DNA from: JABWBR01 sp036741235
GTDB lineage: Bacteria; Bacteroidota; Bacteroidia; Chitinophagales; Saprospiraceae
Direction of reading: 5' to 3'
NCBI GenBank assembly: GCA_036741235.1
Contig: DAINSQ010000153.1
Coordinates: 1-11,041, forward strand
DNA: 11,041 nt
Below are positions 1 to 6,129 of the stretch, one piece after another (the first letter of the stretch is position 1; every line of letters begins with the position of its first letter). Both the position numbers and the translations under genes were made by a program. Under the pieces are notes generated by a model that saw only the letters and a list, made by a program, of their open reading frames with translations, did not search any database and was not told the DNA's origin.

Positions 1-99
1 TAAAATAAAATTTGCTCGCTTTCGCTCAATCACGAAAATCCAAACATGCTCTTAAAATCAGAATCTACGCTCTTGCGCATCTAAAAATCCAAGTACGGC
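1..99. other. AT-rich upstream region with imperfect repeats
   Basis: This is non-coding sequence upstream of the sigma factor gene. The element AAAATCCAA appears twice, about 49 bp apart, and each copy is followed by CATGCTC (near 46 and near 99). It may be a dispersed intergenic repeat of the kind common in Bacteroidota. No convincing TAnnTTTG -7 promoter element was seen, so the promoter of the downstream gene cluster is not located. Confidence 0.3.
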
Positions 100-681
100 A
101 TGCTCGTATCCAAAGAAATATGCAAATCGCTCAGCGACCAGGCCATCATTCGCAAGGCATTGGTTGAGGTTGATTATTTCTCGTGCCTATTTGAAAGATA
201 CGAAAATCAATTACTGCGCTATATTAAAAACCTGGCGCCCGTAAGCCACGACGAAGCGGAAGATATTTTGCAGGATGCGTTTATCAACATTTGGAAACAC
301 CTTAATGAATACGACGAGCAATTGAGTTGTTCAAGTTGGATGTACCGTATTGTGCACAACCAGGCGGTCTCCGCCATTCGAAAGCGCAAATCTTATGGAA
401 AGGACAAAGTAGTAGCCGTAGAATCTTCGGGAATCAACGACATGCCCGAGGAAGACGGTCCGCCAAACGATGATAAATCTGCCCACATACGCGAAATTCT
501 GGACCTTTTGCCACTCATGTACAAAGAAGTCTTGGCGCTAAAATATTTGGAAAATATGAGCTACGAAGACATATCCGATATTTTGAAAATCCCCGACGGC
601 ACAGTGGCCACTCGCATCAACAGGGCAAAAAAAGCGTTTGCCGCAATCGCCGCCGACCGGCATTTATTAGATAATGACTAA
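100..681 (+). CDS. ECF-type RNA polymerase sigma factor (sigma-70 family)
   Basis: This is a 193-residue alternative sigma factor that would direct RNA polymerase to a small regulon. Sigma region 2 covers about residues 28-98: FERYENQLLRYI, then the core-binding DILQDAFINIWKHL helix (55-68), then SWMYRIVHNQAVSAIRKRK. An acidic linker (about 104-128) follows. Region 4 covers about 131-184, with the helix-turn-helix MSYEDISDILKIPDGTVATR that reads the -35 element. No region 1 or 3 is present, and the length is typical of ECF factors. The ATG at 100 is the first start after an in-frame TAA at 82-84. The next gene, a membrane protein, starts 12 nt after the stop. ECF factors are often encoded beside a membrane-bound anti-sigma partner, so that gene is a candidate regulator. 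The regulon and inducing signal cannot be read from the sequence. Confidence 0.93.
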   Translation: MLVSKEICKSLSDQAIIRKALVEVDYFSCLFERYENQLLRYIKNLAPVSHDEAEDILQDAFINIWKHLNEYDEQLSCSSWMYRIVHNQAVSAIRKRKSYGKDKVVAVESSGINDMPEEDGPPNDDKSAHIREILDLLPLMYKEVLALKYLENMSYEDISDILKIPDGTVATRINRAKKAFAAIAADRHLLDND

Positions 682-693
682 AAAACGCCTGCC

Positions 694-1407
694 ATGAGAC
701 CTTCAGAACGACTCATCGAAACGATAAAACAACAGGGCATCAAACCGACGCCGAGGTGGCGATTTGTGCTGAAAAATACCCTGACGTGGTTCTTCTTCAG
801 CATAGGCGTGCTGCTGGGCGCGCTGGCATTTTCTATCATCCTGTTTGCCATACAACAAACCGACTTTAATATCATCGGCCATTTGCAGCATTCCAAACTG
901 GAGTTTTTCCTGAGCCTGCTGCCTATTGTCTGGATCATTGTGCTGCTGATTTTTGTAGGTTTGGGCATGTATGCCATTCAACATGCTCCGAAAGGCTATA
1001 AGCTCACACTGGCCCGCCGGGCAGGCTACAGCGCTGTTTTCAGCGCACTGCTAGGCGCGCTGTTTTTTATTGCCGGCGGCGCACAATGGCTGGAAAATGC
1101 CTTTGCCGCAAATGTAAGCGTTTATGAAAGCGTACAAGAGAAAAAAGTCAAGTTGTGGATGATGCCCGAAAACGGCTATCTGGGCGGCGAGATCAGCCAA
1201 ATCTCCCCAAATGAACTCACGCTGGTCGATTTTAACAACCATACCTGGACAATTTACCTGAACGATTCTACCTTCATTGCCCCTGTCATTGATCTCGAAA
1301 AAGGCGAAAAGATAAAGTTGATCGGAAAAATGTTGAACGATCATCAATTTAACGCTGATGAAGTCAGACCATGGGGAGGACGTCGGAGAGGAAGACAAAA
1401 CAACTGA
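694..1407 (+). CDS. Three-helix membrane protein with C-terminal soluble domain, possible anti-sigma partner
   Basis: This 237-residue protein was not recognised as a named family. An N-terminal basic segment (1-26) precedes three predicted membrane helices at about 27-52, 71-95 and 110-130. A hydrophilic domain (about 140-237) follows, rich in predicted beta strands and ending in GKMLNDHQFNADEVRPWGG plus a basic tail (RRRGRQNN). The "G-x-hydrophobic-x(5)-F-x-A-x-x-hydrophobic-x-P" pattern near the end resembles small OB-fold-like periplasmic domains, but this is a weak comparison. It starts 12 nt after the sigma factor stop and ends 6 nt before the next start, so co-transcription is likely. 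By position it could anchor or sense for the sigma factor. However, no zinc-binding anti-sigma motif (HxxxCxxC) or FecR-like domain is visible, so that role is inference only. Confidence 0.8.
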   Translation: MRPSERLIETIKQQGIKPTPRWRFVLKNTLTWFFFSIGVLLGALAFSIILFAIQQTDFNIIGHLQHSKLEFFLSLLPIVWIIVLLIFVGLGMYAIQHAPKGYKLTLARRAGYSAVFSALLGALFFIAGGAQWLENAFAANVSVYESVQEKKVKLWMMPENGYLGGEISQISPNELTLVDFNNHTWTIYLNDSTFIAPVIDLEKGEKIKLIGKMLNDHQFNADEVRPWGGRRRGRQNN

Positions 1408-1413
1408 AACGCC

Positions 1414-1794
1414 ATGCAGCAAAAAAAAATTCACAACGTCGACGACTACATCCATTCCTTCCCTGCTGAAATTCAGGCTATCTTAATCAAAATCCGGGCG
1501 ATTGTAAAAGAAAAAGCTCCCGATGCGGTAGAAGGCATCAATTACGGCATGCCGGCCTATAAAACATGGGAAAGGCCGCTGGTGTATTTTGCAGCGTTTA
1601 AAAACCATATTGGGTTTTACGCTACACCGACGGGCCATGCCGCTTTCGAAAAAGAACTATCCATCTATAAACAAGGCAAAGGATCGGTACAATTTCCAAT
1701 AGCTCAACCTATTCCTTTTGAGTTAATTGAAAAAATTGTCGAATTTAGGGCGCTGGAAAACGCTGAAAAATTCGGGCAAAAAAAGAAACAATAA
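1414..1794 (+). CDS. DUF1801 (YdhG-like) domain protein
   Basis: This is a 126-residue soluble protein of the DUF1801 type. The family pattern is visible throughout: an early DDYIHSFPAEIQAILIKIRAIVKEKAP helix, then EGINYGMPAYKTW (about 40-52), then PLVYFAAFKNHIGFYATP (about 55-72), and a C-terminal helical part with QFPIAQPIPFELIEKIVEFR. The family includes the Bacillus Fra/YdhG-type proteins described as iron chaperones, but many members have no assigned role, so no function is claimed here. It is full length. It begins 6 nt after the preceding gene and ends 15 nt before the next, inside the same + strand cluster. Nothing in its sequence links it mechanistically to the sigma factor or to the ATPase. 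Confidence 0.88.
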   Translation: MQQKKIHNVDDYIHSFPAEIQAILIKIRAIVKEKAPDAVEGINYGMPAYKTWERPLVYFAAFKNHIGFYATPTGHAAFEKELSIYKQGKGSVQFPIAQPIPFELIEKIVEFRALENAEKFGQKKKQ

Positions 1795-1809
1795 ATCTAT
1801 ACCTGTATC

Positions 1810-2187
1810 ATGAAAACCATCAGGCTTATCAACCTGGGGCTGATCCTGGCCTTTTCAATAGGCTATATGGAATGGGGAGGCGGCCAATCGAGTTTTGTAG
1901 CCCAGGCAGAATACGAGTTGCTGTTTAAACAACCGTTAACCTGGCAAACCTTTACCCATCCTATTATTCTGGCCGGACTAATTGGGCAGTTAAGCCTGCT
2001 TTATGCGGCAATAGCGCCCCGCCCTAATAAGTGGGTCAATATTGGCGGCGTAGTACTGCTACTCCTGGTGATGCTTGTTTTACTATTAGCAGGAATATTA
2101 TCGGCAAATTTCCGCATGATATTATCACACATCCCCTATTTAGTGTTAACTACCATGTTTTTTGTACTTTTAAAGCGAAAATCATAA
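1810..2187 (+). CDS. Small four-helix membrane protein of unknown function
   Basis: This 125-residue hydrophobic protein has four likely membrane helices at about residues 4-20, 52-69, 76-97 and 106-121. A polar loop (21-50) after the first helix contains EWGGGQSSFVAQAEYELLF, and the protein ends with a short basic tail (KRKS). No family was recognised. It sits 15 nt after the DUF1801 gene and 14 nt before the ATPase start, so it is probably co-transcribed with both. The long loop would lie on one face of the membrane. No catalytic or metal-binding residue pattern stands out. Confidence 0.75.
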   Translation: MKTIRLINLGLILAFSIGYMEWGGGQSSFVAQAEYELLFKQPLTWQTFTHPIILAGLIGQLSLLYAAIAPRPNKWVNIGGVVLLLLVMLVLLLAGILSANFRMILSHIPYLVLTTMFFVLLKRKS

Positions 2188-2201
2188 CGCTGGTTGCAGC
2201 T

Positions 2202-4460
2202 ATGGAAAATTTGCGCTACCCCCTGCTGTATTTTCAGCTTCAGGACGACCTGCTGCTCGGCCTGTTGGTCGGTACGCCCTACCAGGCCCTGGAAAGCAAT
2301 CTGGCAACGCTAAAAACAACTCTCGGCAACTACCTTCAAAGGGAATACAAAAAGCGTAATGATTACCCTTACGCCGACATTCAAGACCCCAAATTGTTGA
2401 TGGCCGGCGTGACCATACGCCCCACTTACCGGGACAGCAGCGGGCTGTATCCACTCGGTGGTAAGCTCAACTTGTCCGTTCCCGTTGTGTACGGCCCTAC
2501 TGACGAAGGCCATTTCTTGTGCCACTTACCGCTTTTAGGCGGACAGTTTTACTACTACGAAGCCGACCAGTTGGCGCCGCTGGTACAGCATTTTTGTACA
2601 ACCTATTTCGACCAGGCGCAGCCCGAGCAAGTCTTCGCAATGATGTCCTATCCCAAACCCGCCCTGGATACGATCAACCTGAAAGTCAACTATAACCGCA
2701 GCGTAAGCTGGGGACAGTTTACCAATAACCGTCCGCGCCCTATACTCAACCGGCTGGCAGCCCCTTACCCTGCTCCCCGACAACGCCTCAAAGCGCTCAG
2801 CATCGCTCCGGAGGCCGCCTGGCAATTGGAAGACAGAGTCGAAGACGTTTTTGACAAGCTCGCCAACACCCGCTCCAATATCGTGATCATCGGCGCTCCC
2901 GGCGTGGGTAAAAGCGCGGTGTTGCGGCAAGCCGTCAAAAAGTGGCGCAGGCAAAACAAATCCCCCGGCTGTTGGCGTATGACCGCCGAACGCATCACCG
3001 CCGGCTCGCAATATCTGGGCGAATGGGAAGCTACTTGCGAAGAATTGGTAGAAGAACTACAGGTTGACAATAGCATCCTGTGGATCGACGACCTGCCGCG
3101 ACTCCAACATATCGGCGGCGAAAGCCCCGAAGATAGCGAGGCGGCTTTTCTTACCCCTTTCCTGCAACAACAGCGGCTGCGAATCATTGGAGAGGCCACA
3201 CCCCAGGAATGGGACCGCCTGCGCCGCAAGCTGCCCGCCTTTGCCATGTGTTTCCACGTGGTACAAGTACCGGAACTGCCCGCTCCTGAAATTCGAAAAA
3301 TAATGCAGCAGCTTGCCGCCTATATCCACAACAGTAGAAAAATTCAAATCGAACAACGCGCCATCGATACGGCGTTCCAATTGCTCAACCGGTTTTATCC
3401 TCATGAACGTTTTCCCGGCAAAGCTTTTAATTTTCTTGGCCAATGCGTAAGCGAGGCAGTGGCCGCCAGGCGAAACCGCATCAGCGCCCAGGATGTAGTA
3501 GCTCAATTCGTGAAAGTGTCGGGCATGCCGGAATTGTTTTTGCGCGACGATCTACACCTCAATCAAGCCATGTTGCGGCATTTTTTTGACAGCCGTATTA
3601 TCGGCCAGCCAAACGTAATTGACCAACTTTGCAGCCTGGTGAAAATATTCAAGGCCGGGCTCAATAATCCCAATAAACCAATCGCAACACTATTGTTTGC
3701 CGGGCCCACAGGCGTGGGAAAAACAGCCGGCGCCAAAGCCCTGGCCGATTATTTTTTCGGAGTGGGTCAACGCCGGTCCCCGCTTATCCGCATCGACATG
3801 AGCGAATTTCAATCGCCCTACCAAATCCAACGGCTGCTCGGCGACGGCGCCCGCACCGGCCAACTGGTCAAGGAGATCCGCGAAAGACCATTCGCCGTAC
3901 TCCTGCTCGATGAAGTCGAAAAAGCTCATCCCCTTATTTTTGACATGCTGCTCAACCTCCTCGATGAGGGTATGCTAACCGACTATTACGGCCGAAGCGT
4001 TAATTTTCGCAATACCATTATTATCATGACTTCCAACCTGGGCGCTTCCGAACGGCCTTCTATATCTTTTCAAAAAAATGCGGCAGATACCGGCAGGTAC
4101 CTGTCGGCTATTGAACGTTTTTTCCGGCCTGAATTCGTGAATCGTATTGACCAGATCCTGTTTTTCCAACCCCTGGCAGAATCGGATATTCATCTTATTG
4201 CCCGAAAGGAATTGGCAGAATTACCCACCCGAGAGGGCTTTTTAAAAAGAAATATCAACCTGCAGTTTTCTGAATCGCTGGTAACCCACCTGGTAAAGGT
4301 CGGCTTTGATGAACGCTATGGCGCCCGCCCCCTTCAGCGGGCTATTGAGCAAATTGTGGTGAATCCCCTCGCCCGCCGGCTGATGGAATATCCCGAAACA
4401 ACTGCAGTAACGCTACTGGTTGATTACGAAAATGGACAAGTTGTGGTGAAACGGCTTTAA
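2202..4460 (+). CDS. Clp/Hsp100-type AAA+ ATPase with novel N-terminal domain and atypical first ATPase module
   Basis: This 752-residue double-AAA+ protein is related to ClpA, ClpB and ClpC, hexameric unfoldases. The ATG at 2202 is chosen because it follows the preceding stop by 14 nt; an upstream in-frame ATG lies inside the preceding gene. Residues 1 to about 200 form an unrecognised, probably beta-rich domain in place of the usual Clp N repeats. Module D1 has Walker A GAPGVGKS (231-238) and a Walker B ending WIDD (D296-D297 instead of DE). The ERRF arginine-finger position of Clp D1 reads AMCF (348-351). Module D2 looks complete: Walker A GPTGVGKT (501-508), Walker B LLLDE (D570-E571), sensor 1 MTSN, arginine finger in EFVNRID (R648), and sensor 2 GAR (707-709). 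The spacing between the two Walker lysines (270 residues) is ClpA-like, so no ClpB M-domain is present. At the ClpP-docking loop position the protein has ISF (621-623) rather than IGF/IGL. The substrate is unknown. Confidence 0.88.
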   Translation: MENLRYPLLYFQLQDDLLLGLLVGTPYQALESNLATLKTTLGNYLQREYKKRNDYPYADIQDPKLLMAGVTIRPTYRDSSGLYPLGGKLNLSVPVVYGPTDEGHFLCHLPLLGGQFYYYEADQLAPLVQHFCTTYFDQAQPEQVFAMMSYPKPALDTINLKVNYNRSVSWGQFTNNRPRPILNRLAAPYPAPRQRLKALSIAPEAAWQLEDRVEDVFDKLANTRSNIVIIGAPGVGKSAVLRQAVKKWRRQNKSPGCWRMTAERITAGSQYLGEWEATCEELVEELQVDNSILWIDDLPRLQHIGGESPEDSEAAFLTPFLQQQRLRIIGEATPQEWDRLRRKLPAFAMCFHVVQVPELPAPEIRKIMQQLAAYIHNSRKIQIEQRAIDTAFQLLNRFYPHERFPGKAFNFLGQCVSEAVAARRNRISAQDVVAQFVKVSGMPELFLRDDLHLNQAMLRHFFDSRIIGQPNVIDQLCSLVKIFKAGLNNPNKPIATLLFAGPTGVGKTAGAKALADYFFGVGQRRSPLIRIDMSEFQSPYQIQRLLGDGARTGQLVKEIRERPFAVLLLDEVEKAHPLIFDMLLNLLDEGMLTDYYGRSVNFRNTIIIMTSNLGASERPSISFQKNAADTGRYLSAIERFFRPEFVNRIDQILFFQPLAESDIHLIARKELAELPTREGFLKRNINLQFSESLVTHLVKVGFDERYGARPLQRAIEQIVVNPLARRLMEYPETTAVTLLVDYENGQVVVKRL

Positions 4461-5692
4461 CCCTTGTTTAAACTTGAAGACAAAACGCCGGAGTTCTCTT
4501 CCACATAATCCTGCAAGTAAGCAAATCCTGGCGTCAAACGCCCGTTGGCAGCTATGGTGGCGCGCTCGAGCATGGCGCTTTCCGGTTTCATCAATTCGGG
4601 AATCAGATGTTTGATCAGCATTTCTCCAAATGCGGTAGAAGCGTCGCGCGGCAATTCACTGGGCAGGTTGTCAATCGTCATCATATCGATTACGTGATCT
4701 TGATGCGGCGAGGCTTCGTGCTCTAAAAAAGGATCATACCCGAATATAGGATTGGCGATAGTGGAAGCTTGAATGGTAGACGGGATCGAAGCATTAGGAG
4801 CAATATCGCAGGTAATATCGGCAATGACGCGAATATTAAAATCCGCCCTGCGCATATCTTCTTTTGTAAAAAATGCGGGCGCGCGTTTGTCCCAAAAAAT
4901 GCCGTTGATGAAAATATCGCTCACCCGGGCGTAAGGGGCAAAAGCGCTTTCAAAGGCTTCCGGGTGGCTGTAAAAATCAGCACGGGAAAACGCATGCCTG
5001 TCGCGACGGGCCGCGTAATCCAAACAGGATATTTGTGTAAAAACAGGCTCGCTATAGGTATGCGTGAGGTATTCCCCCGGGCTCACCTGCCGGATACCCA
5101 TGTCGGTGAGAACCTGTACGGCGCCGCTGCTCACTCTGCCCGTACCGCTGAGTACAATGCGCATGGGCGGAAATTGGATGCTGGCGTATTGCGCTTCCGC
5201 TTCGCTGTAATCATGGCACTCGTACAGTCTTTTCAGTTGGAAAAGGCCCGTACGCCTGCCATAGGTCATGATGCCGTTGTAAGCGCCTACCATCCCCGCA
5301 AAATATCCAAACGCCACCACCCGCTGCCCTTTGTCGTCGGTCATCACCTCGTAATCAATCAATCTGATATTTTTGGCCAATACAGCCTGCAGCAACTTGC
5401 GGTTGTAAGGCTGTTTTTTGATGGTATGCGAAAAAAAACAGTAGGTCTTGCCCGGTATCAAGCGGTCGACAGGCACTTCTTTTACGCCCATCAATACATC
5501 GCAATCCAATAAATAGGTGGTCAGGGGAATACCCGCCGCCTCGTATTCGTCATCGCGAAAACAACGCAACGCGGAGGGTTCAACAACTATGGATACGGGG
5601 AGCCGCTCCATGATGTTGGCGCACTGCGCCGGATTCAACGGTACGCGAATATCAGGGGGCACTTTTCCTTCACAAATGATACCTATTTTCAT
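4457..5692 (-). CDS. NAD(P)-dependent dehydrogenase, lysine-2-oxoglutarate reductase / saccharopine dehydrogenase-like
   Basis: This 411-residue cytoplasmic oxidoreductase has the alanine dehydrogenase/transhydrogenase (AlaDH/PNT) architecture. The N-terminal part has the family pattern around R16 (IRVPLNPAQ), then K71 in GVKEVP and H89 in FFSHT. By eye these match the catalytic Lys and His of fungal saccharopine dehydrogenase. AFGYFAGMVGAYNG follows. The Rossmann nucleotide-binding loop is GTGRVSSGA (183-191). The C-terminal segment ADITCDIAPNASIPST...STIANPIFGYDP is typical of lysine-2-oxoglutarate reductase-like proteins. A role in lysine breakdown through saccharopine is the best guess, but related enzymes use other amino acids. 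The start at 5692 is chosen over a longer frame to 5815 because the extra 41 codons run through a tandem repeat. Its stop shares TTAA with the stop of the convergent ATPase gene. Confidence 0.85.
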   Translation of the reverse strand: MKIGIICEGKVPPDIRVPLNPAQCANIMERLPVSIVVEPSALRCFRDDEYEAAGIPLTTYLLDCDVLMGVKEVPVDRLIPGKTYCFFSHTIKKQPYNRKLLQAVLAKNIRLIDYEVMTDDKGQRVVAFGYFAGMVGAYNGIMTYGRRTGLFQLKRLYECHDYSEAEAQYASIQFPPMRIVLSGTGRVSSGAVQVLTDMGIRQVSPGEYLTHTYSEPVFTQISCLDYAARRDRHAFSRADFYSHPEAFESAFAPYARVSDIFINGIFWDKRAPAFFTKEDMRRADFNIRVIADITCDIAPNASIPSTIQASTIANPIFGYDPFLEHEASPHQDHVIDMMTIDNLPSELPRDASTAFGEMLIKHLIPELMKPESAMLERATIAANGRLTPGFAYLQDYVEENSGVLSSSLNKG

Positions 5693-5765
5693 TACGCCTG
5701 CATGTTGGTTAGGTTGCCATATTTGCCTTTCGGGCAAAGCGCCGCAAAGATAGCTTTTTTTTGGT

Positions 5766-5829
5766 ATGCGACCATGCGACTTTGCGACCGTGCGACCGTG
5801 CGACTTTGCGACCATGCGACTTTGCGACT
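5766..5829. repeat. Tandem array 1: eight 8-bp units, (A/T/G)TGCGAC(C/T)
   Basis: Eight consecutive 8-bp units all share the core TGCGAC. Only the first and last bases vary: ATGCGACC, ATGCGACT, TTGCGACC, GTGCGACC, GTGCGACT, TTGCGACC, ATGCGACT, TTGCGACT. On the opposite strand the array reads through an open frame that artificially lengthens the dehydrogenase gene. Its core is the reverse complement of array 6. Confidence 0.95.
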
Positions 5830-5942
5830 TTCAGGCCGGTAGTGGTTTTTAGCGCTTTGGTATCCAAGTCTTAGTGGTACTTCGTGCCCTTTGGGCCTTT
5901 GTTAAAACCGGGGCATAAGCTATTTCTTTACAAAGGCACATA

Positions 5943-5982
5943 TGTTGGACTGTTGGACTGTTGGACTGTTGGACTGTTGGAC
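5943..5982. repeat. Tandem array 2: five perfect copies of TGTTGGAC
   Basis: Five exact head-to-tail 8-bp copies with no interruption fill 40 bp. Perfect copies suggest recent expansion or active slippage. Confidence 0.97.
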
Positions 5983-5987
5983 CCTGC

Positions 5988-6009
5988 ATAAACCTATAAA
6001 CCTATAAAC
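5988..6009. repeat. Tandem array 3: ATAAACCT, 2.75 copies
   Basis: The 8-bp unit ATAAACCT occurs twice in full, followed by a partial ATAAAC. It starts 5 bp after array 2 ends. Confidence 0.85.
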
Positions 6010-6016
6010 AGAGAAA

Positions 6017-6051
6017 CCTACAACCTACAACCTACAACCTACAACCTACAA
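6017..6051. repeat. Tandem array 4: five perfect copies of CCTACAA
   Basis: Five exact 7-bp copies fill 35 bp. The unit differs from the neighbouring AACCTATA and AACCGAC units by only a few bases, which suggests related origins for arrays 3-5. Confidence 0.97.
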
Positions 6052-6062
6052 CGATAAAGGAG

Positions 6063-6090
6063 AACCGACAACCGACAACCCACAACCGAC
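6063..6090. repeat. Tandem array 5: four copies of AACCGAC
   Basis: Four 7-bp copies are present, the third with one change (AACCCAC). The last copy runs into the short palindrome CGACTG-CA-CAGTCG (6087-6100) that joins it to array 6. Confidence 0.9.
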
Positions 6091-6094
6091 TGCA

Positions 6095-6126
6095 CAGTCG
6101 AAAAGTCGCAAAGTCGCAAAGTCCCC
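6095..6126. repeat. Tandem array 6: 8-bp units AAGTCGCA, reverse complement of array 1
   Basis: Units read CAGTCGAA, AAGTCGCA, AAGTCGCA, AAGTCCCC. The core AGTCGCAA is the reverse complement of the array 1 unit TTGCGACT, so arrays 1 and 6 form an inverted pair around the other four. It ends 3 bp before the carboxypeptidase stop codon, so a transcript of that gene would enter it immediately. Confidence 0.85.
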
Positions 6127-6129
6127 TCC

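Larger units (their letters stand above)
5693..6129. other. Intergenic region filled with six short tandem repeat arrays
   Basis: This 437-bp gap separates two - strand genes. No credible gene is present. It holds six arrays with 7- or 8-bp units, listed separately. Between the first and second arrays lies about 110 bp of plainer sequence with loosely repeated TTTGG/CCTTT-type words (about 5855-5915). The upstream region of the dehydrogenase gene is the part nearest 5693, and the transcript tail of the carboxypeptidase gene is the part nearest 6129. Confidence 0.85.

Noticed and set aside
2031..2201. Longer start for the AAA+ ATPase
   Set aside because: This stretch lies inside the preceding membrane-protein gene in another frame. 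The ATG at 2202 follows that gene by 14 nt.
4769..5512. 247-codon open frame on the + strand (and similar ones at 6652-7464 and 7834-8628)
   Set aside because: These are antisense shadows of the dehydrogenase and carboxypeptidase genes, whose frames carry clear catalytic motifs.
5693..5815. In-frame extension of the dehydrogenase with another ATG at 5815
   Set aside because: The extra 41 residues repeat VAKSHGR because they are read from tandem array 1, and the family domain begins right at M42 (MKIGIICEGK).
5766..6126. CRISPR array
   Set aside because: Units are only 7-8 bp, directly adjacent, with no spacers and no cas genes.
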